From assembly GCA_028015205.1 (NCBI GenBank), contig JAPWFG010000020.1, positions 1,488,001-1,552,000 of the forward strand: a stretch of DNA of 64,000 nt, in the 5' to 3' direction. How positions within the stretch are numbered: the first letter of the stretch is position 1; each line of letters starts with the position of its first letter. Positions 22,961 through 36,708 of this stretch are shown here, one piece after another. This stretch comes from Mytilisepta virgata. Its lineage: Eukaryota > Mollusca > Bivalvia > Mytilida > Mytilidae. The notes beneath the pieces are model-generated. The model did no database searches and was not told where the DNA came from. It was given only the letters and a program-made list of their open reading frames with translations. Made by a program: the position numbers and the translations under genes.

Positions 22961-24900
22961 CCGTATTTTTTGCAGTAAAAGTCGCACTGCTGTTTAAGTC
23001 GCAGGACCCTTTTTCTTGCTTTTTTATATTTTTGTCCATACACAAATCGCACAGTTTATTAAGACACACACAAACATCAGAAGATCACCATGACTCAGCA
23101 TATAATTTAACATGTGTTTTTATCTTTTACAGGTTGTTGCAAGCCAGAAAAGAATAATTATTTGTTTTGTTTGTATTTTTCAATATTAAAATTGTATTTA
23201 AAATTAAAAATATTGTAAAATAAAGTTTTAAAAGTCGTCATTTTGTTATTCTGTCTTTATGTAAGTCTGATCCAGATCCAGATCAGCTGATTTCTATTAC
23301 TCCTGCCATATATTATTTGTTGACAGTATAAGTGTTTTCAGCATTCAATAATAAATAAAAACACAATTCATGTAACCCTTACCTTAATAGATAGGAAGTG
23401 ATAGATTTAGAAATATATTTTGTCCACGAATCTTATTGTTTACGTCCGCCATTTCCTTTACATAGCCTCTTTATAATTAGTAATATTCAACCGGAAGTAA
23501 TTTTATCTTCTGTAGTTTTATCATGGTCTACACAAATAAAAACATAAACACACAAACTAAGAAATGGATAGGATAAATACATGAAAAATATAAAACAAAC
23601 AAGGTATTTGATATGATTTTATTTGCAAATACATGAAATGAAAAAAATCTTCTGGTAACTGTTAAAACGTCTGCTTCTGCTGAATAATTGACCTTGTCTT
23701 TTTTTTCATCCACGAGGTGAAATATCTGAAAAAAGTCACAGAAAAGTCGCACCTCTGTTTAAGACGCAGAGTAAATTCCCAGAGAAAACAAGAGTTGACA
23801 CACAAAAATGTCTCGCCTGTCGTGTATTTCTAATGAAAGTAAATGCTGTCAGACATATTGCATACAGTATTCGAAAAACAGGCCAAAACACAAAAACTTA
23901 ACTATAACCACTGAACCATGAAAATGAGGTCAAGGTCAGATGACACCTGCCAGTTGGACATGTACACCTTACAATCCTTCCATACACCAAATATAGTAGA
24001 CCTATTGCATACAGTATTCGAAAAAACAGGCATAAACACAAAAACTAAACTATAACCACTGAACCATGAAAATGAGGTCAAGGTCAGATGACACCTGCCA
24101 GTTGGACATGTACACCTTACAATCCTTCCATACACCAAATATAGTAGACCTATTGCATACAGTATTCGAAAAAACAGGCCAAAACACAAAAACTGAACTA
24201 TAACCACTGAACCATGAAAATGAGGTCAAGGTCAGATGACACCTGACAGTTGGACATGTACACCTTACAATCCTTCCATACACCAAATATAGTAGACCTA
24301 TTGCATATAGTATTCGAAAAACAGGCAAAAACACAAAAACTTAACTATAACCACTCAACCATGAAAATGAGGTCAAGGTCAGATGACACCTGCCAGTTGG
24401 ACATGTACACCTTACAATCCTTCCATACACCAAATATAGTAGACCTATTGCTTATAGTATCTGAGATATGGACTTGACCACCAAAACTTAACCTTGTTCA
24501 CTGATCCTTGAAATTGGGTCGAGGTCAATTGAAAACTGTCTGACGGGGATGAGGACCTTGTAAGGTACGCACATACCAAATATAGTTATCCTATTACTCA
24601 TAATAAGAGAGAAATTAACATTACAAAAAATCTTAACTTTTTTTTTAAGTAGTCATTGAACCATGAAAATGAGGTCAAGGACAATGTACATATGACAGAC
24701 TGAAACTTCGTAACATAAGGCATCTATATACAAAGTATAAAGCATCCAGGTCTTCCACCTTCTAAAATATAAAGCTTTTAAGAAGTGAGTTAACGCCGCC
24801 GCCGCCGCCGCCGCCGCCGCCGGATCACCATCCCTATGTCGAGCTTTCTGCGACTAAAGTCGCAGGCTCGACAAAAAAGTGACTAATACAACGAAAAATA
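22961..24900. mobile_element. hAT-like DNA transposon remnant
   Basis: The left end is ACCGTATTTTTTGCAGTAAA followed by AGTCGCAC. The right end, read on the minus strand, is ACCATATTTTTCGTTGTATT followed by AGTCACTT. They agree at most positions over about 28 bases. Internal phrases of the GTCGCA..TTTAAG(T/A)CGCA type recur at 22980-23010 and 23745-23770. There is no transposase ORF. Element D is inserted near its right end. The hAT assignment is a guess from the terminal style. Confidence 0.45.
23788..24873 (+). mobile_element. D-family element with 148-bp tandem core
   Basis: It starts ACAAGAGTTGACAC and soon carries TGTCTCGCCTGTCG. It ends in a strong hairpin, TGTCGAGCTTTCTGCGAC with its partner GTCGCAGGCTCGACA (24837-24873). 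The core holds four near-identical repeats of 147-148 bases (markers at 23930, 24078, 24226 and 24373) and two decayed ones. A CCG-triplet microsatellite (24793-24822) precedes the 3' hairpin. This core plus microsatellite plan recalls bivalve pearl elements. Confidence 0.65.
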
Positions 24901-25164
24901 TGGTATGTTCAAACATCTGGTTAGATTTCCATGCATGTCATTGTAGGTAACTTGCTGGTATTGTGTAACATCTGTGTGAACATTCAATAGATGTGATTTT
25001 TTTCACTGTGACTTTAAGGTGAAGATCAGCAATAAAAGCTCTCTAATTAACTTTTGTGACATGCATGTGTAGATTTCGTTTCCAGAATTTATCCATAAAA
25101 TATTTTCTTTCACAGTCATTACCTTTTAAAACTCAAAATATTTTACAGTGCATGTAACATTTAC

Positions 25165-25287
25165 CCGTAAATATGCTTTAGCATTTGGTGTTGATCCTGG
25201 TGACAAGACAAATCTAAACTGATCAGGAGAATCTTTCTCTGTATTAATGTCAATCAAAACCTCACACCAACCTTTTTCAGGTGTTTT
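25165..25287 (-). CDS. NDUFAF7: NDUFAF7 exon, KTP-GW-EV block
   Basis: This exon has 41 whole codons, from KTPEKGWCEVLIDI to FVLSPGSTPNAKAYLR, between a TTTGTAG acceptor and a CGG/GTAAAT donor. It aligns by eye to the human segment beginning KTPQGWREVFVDID, which directly follows the HEFFD block. Phase 0 at both ends preserves the frame. Confidence 0.93.
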
Positions 25288-26185
25288 CTACAAAATTTTT
25301 ATCACATACCAGAGTACAAATAGAAAATAGTTTTACAATGACAAGCTTATTACGAATATATTTTTAACCTCAAACAATACTTTCATCATTTTATGAAGGA
25401 AACTACTGTGAAATACTTATCATTAGTGGAACACCAATTTTTATGGATTTTGAGGACAGATAAATCCACAATTTATTTAAGAGCCAAACAAAATATGAAT
25501 GTTCTAACAATATGAAGTTTTGATAAAGCCCAATGTGGTCATTATAACTGAAATTAATCAGACCTAATATGAACATTAATTGTTCTTCAAAGCAAATCAA
25601 TTGCATTGACAACTGTTTATTTGTCTTCTGATTTAAACATTTTTGGAAACAATTACAACTGCTTTTCATTTCAACATTTTTTTTAAAATTTTTTGTTTGT
25701 TTTGAAATACGAAATCCACAAAAATAAGAGCCCACGAATATGCCTTTTCACCTATTCCACAGAAATAAATATCAATGAAAACAACTTAATTTGCAGTATT
25801 TCAGATAGTTACCTACAAAGAAACTGCCACAAGGGAAATAACTGCTGTTCTCGCTTATAATGAGGTAATAAGATTAAGAGTCCCCTCTTCCTTGTTCTAC
25901 CTTGTTATAATTTGTCCCCTCTACCTTGTGTTACAAACAAACTCAAATTGTATACCCTATTACTAATGAGAGATATACCCAATTACTAATAATACTAAAA
26001 TTTTACCAAAAAAATATGATATCATTAATAAATTTTTTACAAACTATTCAAAACATCAAAAGTATTTATAATTTAAAAAGAGATTTTATCACATTGATTT
26101 TTATCTCTGTACTATACATAAAATAACAAATTATTGTTTTACAACAAGCAATACAATTATGACAAAGTACTTTTGAAAACCTCAC

Positions 26186-26527
26186 CTGAAATTTACAAAC
26201 AGGAAGAGCATCAAAGAATTCATGAGCTATATACATAGAATGGTTTGGTGGTATTTCATTCAAAGTCCTATACCATGATGCTGTAATACCATATTTTGTT
26301 TCACACTGGTAATAAGCATTGCTTGACTGTCTACTTTCAGATTTATTATTGTGTCCAGTAGTAATATTATGAGATTCTGCACTGTATAAGGCATTCAGTT
26401 CTGACAATTTATCATCTGGTATTTTTTCACCAGTTAATTTTTCTATTTGTATTTGTGCTAATGCTGGACTGATTTCAACCATATGGAGGGATACCTCCTT
26501 TTTCATTGCTGGAAAATTTTTAAATAC
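26186..26527 (-). CDS. NDUFAF7: NDUFAF7 exon with long Ser/Asn-rich insert
   Basis: This is the largest exon, 114 whole codons, with a TTTGTAG acceptor and a TTTCAG/GTGAGG donor. It carries LHMVEISPALAQIQ (equivalent to HLVEVSQKLSEIQ in vertebrates), then a hydrophilic stretch rich in Ser, Asn and His, then ITASWYRTLNEIP and the family block YIAHEFFDALPVCKFQ. The HEFFDALP block is diagnostic for the MidA family. The hydrophilic stretch (about residues 45-75 of the exon) appears longer than in vertebrate proteins and is probably a lineage-specific surface loop. Confidence 0.95.
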
Positions 26528-26916
26528 CTACAAATTAAATACCATAAATTAAGAAAATTTTCCATGTATTTACTACTGCACACCTTTGAAACCAGAAAAC
26601 ATTACTAGATTAATTAATGGAATTCCTGTATTATTTGTAAAAGAATATACATGTAAAGAGAAAAAATCAAAACTCATCTTTATTGCCATGTTTTTCACAT
26701 TATACAAAAGCATAAAATTAATTTCCTTAGTTACTGTACTTTGTAAATAAATTTTACAAATTTCACATTTCTAAATAATAAGATTAATTAACTAACCAAC
26801 AAAAGTTAGTTTTAGCATTCACATTTTTGGAATGATAAAAATCCTTCACATTAATTGAGGTGTGATAAAAATTCCCTCTGTTTATTTTGCTAATAATAAT
26901 TTTCACCAGCACCTAC

Positions 26917-27027
26917 CCTGAGTATGTCATCTGCCAATGTCCCTCTGCCTGGTCCCAATTCTACCAGCTGTACAGGGGATGGTGATTCATTCTTCATCCA
27001 TTCATCTACAAACCATATACCTATCAT
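26917..27027 (-). CDS. NDUFAF7: NDUFAF7 exon, SAM-binding motif I
   Basis: This exon has 37 whole codons between a TTTAG acceptor and an AGG/GTAGGT donor. It contains [10 protein letters not shown] followed by [19 protein letters not shown]. The acidic residue and glycine-rich loop ELGPGRGT is motif I of class I SAM-dependent methyltransferases and contacts the methyl donor. Human NDUFAF7 has the same ELGPGRGTL string (established family knowledge). Phase 0 at both ends agrees with its neighbours. Confidence 0.95.
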
Positions 27028-27867
27028 CTAAATAAACAATAATGTTCATAAATGATGTCCCTTAATCTGAATTAGGATTTTTCAAAAATCCAGAGCACTG
27101 TCTTATTATACTTTTGTAAACATAAGGTCACATATAATTATTTTTCAAATTTTCATTCTCCTCTAACAAGAAAACAGAAAAGGTGGATTGGCTTTATATT
27201 TTTTAACAGCTAAAGGAAATTGTGATCCAGCAAAGAGATCGGAATGTATTGGACCTGTTTTACATGTATCAATGATATACACTCGTAATATAAAATCTCC
27301 TCTTTAGGCCACACCAAATTGATTTTTAGTTCTTTGGATTTTTTATTGCAAAAATAGGTGAGCTAGCAAATTTTAATATTTTTTACGAAGATTAAATTTA
27401 CGTGGGGCACAATTTTTTTTAACTAAAATATTGCAAAAAATGGAAGACAGGTCCTATTTTTTAACTAAGTCTTGGAGGGGGCAAACACTTTTTATTTATA
27501 ATTTCTTGCAAAAATGAAGAATTTCTGGGCTAATTTTCAGCATTTTTTCAAAATGAAGTGGCAAAAAATATTTTACTTAAAATTTACGTTTGGAAATTAG
27601 AGGGGATAAATCCAAAGAAATAAAAATCAATTTGGTGTGGCCTTATATATATCAGTCTTTCTTTTACAACCTTTTGGAAAGAATTATGACAGCAAACCTG
27701 TTACCGTAATTTCATTCATTCCTACTGTTTTTTACATTTCATTCAGTAGTGTCCAAAAAAATATAAAGGAGCCTCAATGGCCATGCGATTTAGGTGGTTC
27801 TTCATTAGTAATGACAAAATCATGACAATGTGTTTTCAACTCAAAAACCGTAATTGATAAGGATTAC

Positions 27868-27935
27868 AAGTTTTCCTGGTGGAGGTATATTTCTATGGCT
27901 ACTCTGGTTTCCTCCACCAATAAAAAATGGCTGAA
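27868..27935 (+). mobile_element. SINE body fragment
   Basis: This fragment shares CCTCCACCAATAAAAA and the preceding GGTGGAGG..CTACTCTGGTTT region with the SINE at 4562-4834, in the opposite window orientation. No tRNA-like head or target duplication is visible. It is an old relic in the NDUFAF7 intron. Confidence 0.5.
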
Positions 27936-28192
27936 GTGACACAGCTTGCTGCATTGAGAGTGGCAAAAAACACAGGAAACAAATACTAGATCTACATTTT
28001 TCCAAATATAATTGCATTGTATCTTTTATAAAAGAAAATACAAAACACTTTATTTTATTTCTTATAATAGCAAATTGGCTCACAGTTCCATTTTAATGAA
28101 ATAATCTTATTCCATCTCAAATATTAAAATGTTATTACGCTAATAAAAAGAAAGAAAGAAAAAAGAAGAAGAAAATCAGGAGAGTAATTCAT

Positions 28193-29110
28193 ATTAGAGG
28201 CACCCAGGAGCCTGTATCGCTCACCTGGATTCAATTTGCCAATCAACAGCCATAAAAGCACCTAAGAAACAAATGTCTATATAAATGCCAATTGGACATG
28301 ATTCTGAAAGAGGACAATCTAATAAAAAAGGCTGCCAAGTCTGGTTCCAATTGGCTGAGTTTCGGACAAAAATATTTTTTAAATGAATTTTCCCATAGGG
28401 TCCTATGTTGAACTAAGTTAGGCTGTGACAGATTGTCCAGGTCATCACACACAATTATGAAAGAAGACCATCTTAGGAACGTTGCTGCTGCTGCTAAGTT
28501 TGGTTCCAATTGGCTCAGTAGTTAAGTTTTTTAAAAGAATTTCCTATAGGGTCCTATGTTAAACCAAGTTGGGCTGTGGTGGCCATCTTGGTTGATCGTC
28601 TGGGTCATCGAACATATTTCTGAAAGAGGACCATCTAAAGAACACTGCAGACAAGTCTGGCTCCAATTGGCCATGTAGTTACATAGAAGATTTTTAAAAT
28701 TCATCCCCGCTTTTTTCTATTTTTAGTAACAGCACCAATGTCGGTTGGAAGTCGGGGATGCCAGACACAGTTTAGGAAGGGGCCATCCAAGGACCATTCA
28801 ACCTTCCATAGATGCTCCATACCAAAAATCAGTTCATTTGGCTTTACGGTTTCAAAGGAGAAGAAGTTTTAAATTTCGACAAATCAGAACATTGTAAATG
28901 CTCGTAGCGGCCATTTTGTTTCACGGACCGGGATGGTTTATGCAAACTTTGTAAAGGACCTTCCATAGAAGCTACAGGCCAAGCTTCAGTTAATAAGTCT
29001 AGGGGTTTCAGAGGAGAAGATGAAAATGTAAAAGTTTACAGACAGAAGGACAACAGAAGGACGACGAACGCCAAGTGATGACAAATGCTCACTTTGCCTT
29101 TGCCTAAAAA
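28193..29110 (+). mobile_element. old, degenerate A-family copy
   Basis: It begins AGAGGCACCCAGGAGCCTGT with CGCTCACCTGG and ends with GACGAACGCCAAGTGATGACAAATGCTCACTTTGCC. Hairpins at both ends are decayed. The interior carries A-type phrases such as TTTCAGAGGAGAAGA. It lies in the NDUFAF7 intron between the exons at 29185 and 26917. Confidence 0.6.
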
Positions 29111-29166
29111 GGTATTTTTGTTGGGTTTCTCCTAAAAAAAAACTAGCTTTATAAACATATCTGTCA

Positions 29167-31579
<2,413 letters not shown>

Positions 31580-31675
31580 ATTTACACCATAGCCGTCATG
31601 AGTTAACATATTTAAACAAAACAAGGGCAACGCGCCAGTTGTTTAAATATGTGAATGAATAGGCGTGGTGTAAAT
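31580..31675. repeat. 96-bp imperfect palindrome
   Basis: ATTTACACCA...ACATATTTAAACAA is mirrored by TTGTTTAAATATGT...GTGTAAAT across a short loop (ACAAGGGCAACGCGCCAG). The arms are about 40 bases, perfect in the inner 14. It could be a tiny MITE or a cruciform-forming site in an NDUFAF7 intron. Confidence 0.6.
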
Positions 31676-32498
31676 GATTTGTAACAGAAATGTCTATGAC
31701 TGACATGTATAATGTGAATATTCAAAATGATAGAGTGCTGTTTATTATACACATTTTAAAATTGAAAGGACTGAACTAGAAAATTCATTTTTTATTGGAG
31801 GATTTTTTCTAATTTGATAATGTTCAATTCTCACTTTAATATTGAGAATAATTTCTAAAAGCCATCGTATATAGTCGGGAAGAAATGTTATATAATTTGG
31901 ATCATATCTATTTGTTATGAAAGCACAATTATTCCACTGATATTTGTGGTTCATTTTCATTTTATTAGTATGTTCCAGGAAACAAAGGATCACAAATATT
32001 TAAATTAGAAGGCAGACCTTTGTCCATGGAACAATATCAAATTTTGTATGTTATTCCATGGTTTTGCTCCTCGCACCTCCATTCAGATATACATAGAAAT
32101 TTTCACATATTTTCTCAAAATAATATAAATTTGGATATTGTACTATGATTGACGACTGTCTCAAAATTTATTGCAGAAAAATATCAAAGAAAAAACTGAC
32201 ATTTATGTTACAAACACTTTGTGCTATAATGACATATATGTTTGTTGTAGGTTATGCATAAGTGCAATGGTTCAAATGCAGTAAAAAGTTAAAATCCATA
32301 GTATTACCTAAAATAATACTCAATAACGCATGTAAGGTGTGTTGGAAATAGTTAAATATTATGACATTCAATTTACATCTTTTAACTTAGGTGTAATAAA
32401 AAGACAGGATTTCCAAGTACAGTTAACAAGAGTAGATGTACAATAATTGCATAAAAGATAAAAGATCAAATGTTACAAGACTTGTAAATTATATTCAC

Positions 32499-32641
32499 CT
32501 CTGAAGGGCTGGTTAAAACTTCTCTCATATAATCTGCCACAGTAATTGGACCTACTGCCTTAATTCTGCTAATGAGATTCTTTGCTATCTTGTTTTCTTT
32601 TATCTTTGTACATAGTCTTCTTTGTGTGACCCTTTGCAACA
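32499..32641 (-). CDS. NDUFAF7: NDUFAF7 exon (first recognised coding exon)
   Basis: This exon encodes the start of the mature region of the mitochondrial complex I assembly methyltransferase. In vertebrates this matrix enzyme dimethylates an arginine of NDUFS2 early in complex I assembly. The exon is bounded by a TTTTACAG acceptor and a GAG/GTGAAT donor. It begins with two bases that complete a codon from an upstream exon, then reads 47 codons ending VLTSPSE. The family signature GPITVADYMREVL matches the conserved N-terminal helix of MidA/NDUFAF7 proteins. The basic residues before it (QRRLC, KIKENK) could be the end of a transit peptide. The exon carrying the start codon was not identified with confidence. 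Confidence 0.9.
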
Positions 32642-33487
32642 CTGTAAAACAAAACACAACATTTACATGTATGCTTCCAATCAGGTTTTACTTCAGTTGG
32701 CCACCAGTTTTCAGACAGTCTATATAAAAAATCTCATAGCTAAATAATGGAGATCAAGAGCTGATAGATATTAACAAGACCCTTGTAAACTTTCAGAAGA
32801 GTACAACGTAAAAGTCAAACCAAATTCAAGCTTAACTTAGTTTGCAGTTATCTATGCAGCCTCTGTGGTAAGTGGTAGTCTGGGGGCGAGTTATGAAATC
32901 GAGTTACTTGCCAGGACAAGCTTCTACTATTTAAACCCCAAATACTACTTCTTAAACTAAAATAAAAACCCAATTTGTCACTTTATATAGGTTTCTGTCA
33001 GTACTAATCATTAACAAAACCGTGTCTGCAATCCTGACCTAGCGTAACAGTTTTATGTCGGTGTTTTCTGTTTAAATAGTTGAATACAACAAATCTTGTT
33101 TTTTTTATTAAAGAAACATAATTTATGAAAAGCTAGCCAGAAATCGTGAAATTCAATATTTTACAGGCCCAGGTTCGATATCATTATTTTGGATAGTTTG
33201 AATGAGAAGATAGACCAAATGATAGACCAATGATAGACCAAATATTTAATCCTTATCATAACCAATGGATTAAAAAAGTACTTTCAAAAACTACATCCTT
33301 GTACCAAATATCACTTTCCTATCACCCAAGATGATAAAAATTTTCTGGCAATATTTTCTGTGAAGGGTGGATTGATAGAAAGATGGCTATGGTAAAGTAA
33401 TTCACTTCATTATACCCAGATCATTTAATAGAACATAACTTTTTTTTAAATGGTCAACATCACTTTAATTATAGCCCTTTTCAGATC

Positions 33488-34181
33488 GGGTCCTACTTAA
33501 ATACACCTGCAGCACAAAATATGTCTGCAGGTTTTAATATCTTATTTTAAGTAAAAGTAGTGTTATATTTTTAAAGTAAATATTATTTTAAGTGTATATT
33601 CCATGTTTTTATGAAGTTTATCAGGTTATTTTGAAAGTTAAATGACAATAAAAATTATTGTTTGCAGACATTTGTTAATCATGAATGAGCATGTGCATAT
33701 AATGTGATAGAACTAATATCCTTTTTTATTGTTTGAATTACATTATCGGTAATTAACAATCATTTATTAGATGACATAACACTTTTGAGCTGATATCAGA
33801 CAGGTGACACTTTAATTAACGGTCGTTTATTGTATTATTGCAGATATACTTCCTGGTCTCTAAAACTCTATTAAGATTGTGATTTAGCTAGTCGTTTATA
33901 TAAATATTCGTCCATATTTATTATTTTTATCCTTTTTTATTACATTTAAAACAAATATACCTAGTATTTTTTCTTCTGCGGCCGTAAGATCTGTATACTG
34001 ACAAAAAAGAACGGAGAAAATTCTGATTCCATAACCTATATAACCACATACAAATGTGAAAAATGTATTTATTTAACTTGTATCTATTCATTTTTATTGA
34101 TTTTATTGTTAAATTCAACCATTTAGACCTGCAGGCGTATTTTGTACTTTCAGGCATATGCAGGCATATTTAAGTAGGACC
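33488..34181. mobile_element. TIR element with 9-bp target duplication
   Basis: The left end is GGGTCCTACTTAAATACACC and the right end (inverted) is GGTCCTACTTAAATATGCC; both continue to a shared ACAAAATA. TTTCAGATC flanks both sides (33479-33487 and 34182-34190). A target duplication of 8-9 bases suggests hAT- or P-like transposition. No transposase ORF is seen. Confidence 0.65.
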
Positions 34182-34225
34182 TTTCAGATCTATTTCTGGC
34201 TCACACATCAACTCAATAATATTAT

Positions 34226-35235
34226 ACAATTATGGCCCTCTTAGAAGGGGGACATCCAGAATTGTCAACTTGTGAGGGTTGTCTTCCCGAGGGCTTAAAA
34301 TAGCCCGAGGGAAAGCAACCTTCACAAGTTGACAATTCTGAATGTATTAAGCCCTCGGGAAGACAACCTTCACAAGTTGACAATTCTGGATGTCCTAAGC
34401 CCTCGGGAAGACAACCTTCACAAGTTGACAATTCTGGATGTCCTAAGCCCTCGGGAAGACAACCTTCACAAGTTGACAATTCTGGATGTATTAAGCCCTC
34501 GGGAAGACAACCTTCACAAGTTGACAATTCTGGATGTCCTAAGCCCTCGGAAGGACAACCTTCACAAGTTGACAATTCTGGATGTCCTAAGCCCTCGGGA
34601 AGACAACCTTCACAAGTTGACAATTCTGGATGTCCTAAGCCCTCGGGAAGACAACCTTCATAAATTGACAATTCTGGATGTCCTAAGCCCTCGGGAAGAC
34701 AACCTTCACAAGTTGACAATTCTGGATGTCCTAAGCCCTCGGGAAGACAACCTTCACAAGTTGACAATTCTGGATGTCCTAAGCCCTCGGAAGGACAACC
34801 TTCACAAGTTGACAATTCTGGATGTCCTAAGCCCTCGGGAAGACAACCTTCACAAGTTGACAATTCTGGATGTCCTAAGCCCTCGGGAAGACAACCTTCA
34901 CAAGTTGACAATTCTGGATGTATTAAGCCCTCGGGAAGACAACCTTCATAAGTTGACAATTCTGGATGTCCTAAGCCCTCGGGAAGACAACCTTCACAAG
35001 TTTACAATTCTGGATGTCCTAAGCCCTCGGGAAGACAACCTTCACAAGTTGACAATTCTGGATGTCCTAAGCCCTCGGGAAGACAACCTTCACAAGTTGA
35101 CAATTCTGGATGTCCTAAGCCCTCGGGAAGACAACCTTCACAAGTTGACAATTCTGGATGTCCTAAGCCCTCGGAAGGACAACCTTCACAAGTTGACAGT
35201 TATGGATGTCCTCCGACTAAGAGGGTCATAATTGT
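34226..35235. mobile_element. MITE carrying an expanded 48-bp minisatellite
   Basis: The terminal inverted repeats are about 75 bases: left ACAATTATGGCCCTCTTAG, right (inverted) ACAATTATGACCCTCTTAG. Both run on into GGACATCCA..TTGTCAACTTGTGA and GAGGGCTT. Between them about eighteen 48-base units repeat (TCCTAAGCCCTCGGGAAGAC, AACCTTCACAAGTTGACAAT, TCTGGATG). Because 48 is divisible by three, long ORFs run on both strands; these are not genes. Confidence 0.75.
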
Positions 35236-35303
35236 TTTATTAAGCCGAACTTCTTGGTGACACACAAATTTAAACAAAAAATAATTTTTGATGAACCACT
35301 TCC

Positions 35304-35430
35304 CTAACATGGACATGTTGAAAATGAAAGCAAGCAAACAGATGACTTCCCGTTAGGGTTTTCTGTCACCTGACCAGCTTCCGGTAATGCTAATGATGAG
35401 GGATCGGGATCCAAGATGTCACCTGCGAGT
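35304..35430 (-). promoter_or_regulatory. candidate NDUFAF7 promoter / first exon region
   Basis: This is a relatively GC-rich stretch in AT-rich intergenic DNA. On the minus strand it contains ACCGGAAGCT (35377-35386), a good ETS/GABP (NRF-2) type site, which is common in promoters of nuclear genes for mitochondrial proteins. About 60 bases further down the minus strand is an ATG at 35316 opening a short basic, hydrophobic peptide (MSMLGKWFIKNYFL). A splice donor of the required phase is weak, so a first exon here is only a guess. The first exon could equally lie elsewhere between 32.7 and 47 kb. Confidence 0.2.
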
Positions 35431-36708
35431 TCACTGTACTTCGGAGAAAAAGAGAATTTTGTGAAATAATTTTCCTTTTTGTAAAAAATATATTTTTAGC
35501 TTAACATTTCCATAATACTATTGAAATTGATGCTTAATTTGTAAAAATGTCAACATCATACGAAATGAAAGTAAACTGATCTTCGTGTAAAACAGTGTGT
35601 GCTCAATAATTATTACCTCCTTTTTTTCATTATTTAATATGTTTTCTTTCGACAGTGTACTAAAATTGGAAATATCATTATTAACAAATAGTGGATTTAT
35701 GAGGGGGTTAAGAATATATTCTGTTCTATAAAATGCACATTTAAGTCACACTTAATACCACAAAAGTTATGTTTACTGTTTTGTATATAAACTAATAAAG
35801 TTCAATTGTAACTCTAGAAACATACTACACTTAATTATTAATTATTATCCTGCACAGGTGTTATGATTATTCTTGAAGGATTAGGGCGCTGTAAGGAATA
35901 ACTTCTCCTGACTATCGTAAACAAATATCTATATCTTTGTTACTAATATATATACTTTTTTTAACTCCCCATGCCCCCACCAAAAATATACAGAAGAACT
36001 GAGAAAACTAGAATACCCCCTCCCTGAGGTGCAGTGGTACACACATTTTTATAACAGTGTCACTTGGATAAATATATAATTGATAAGATATAATATTTAA
36101 AAAAACGTTAAAGTTCATAATAAAATTAAATTTTCGTTGGTTTACATTTAATATAAATTCATTGAAAAGTGAAACTCGGCTAAATCTATTTTTATAAAGA
36201 TCAGCTCGATCGTAACCAATGTGCAAAAATACTTGGTGCCAAATGAAAAAGTTCTAGAACTATAGAAATCCATGTTGCTAATGACTGAGGAGAGAACTAC
36301 AACATATATCCATCAATTATTGATATTTTCATACGAACATATATATAATTTAACGATTTCAAACGATTTATTTCACTTGCCTACATTTATTTTGTTTAAT
36401 TATTGTGTTGACATTACGTTAATTTCACCAAAAGTGCATGTCGCCATTGACAGAGCTAAAATGAAACGGCTGCCTAATACAAAGTACCTCTAATTCTTAA
36501 CAGATTATTGAGTGTTTTCTTATAGTATATGAATGTTACCGTGAAAAAAAGAAAACAGTTTACATTAGATATATGAATTTTTAAATATATTCCTTTTTTT
36601 TGGCTGTCCTCGAAAACTATGTAATCTACGTTGTGAAGCTTTACGCATAAACTATTTTACTACATAATTGTATTCAGTAAATGTAAACTAGGCCAAACTA
36701 ATCTTAAA

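Noticed and set aside
34303..35200. CRISPR-like regular array
   Set aside because: There are no unique spacers; whole units are repeated. The same holds for the arrays in C, D and F, and the genome is animal.
34222..35231. Long ORFs of 245 and 300 codons on opposite strands with 16-residue repeats
   Set aside because: They exist because a 48-base minisatellite keeps frame; both strands are open, flanked by MITE ends, with no start context or domain.
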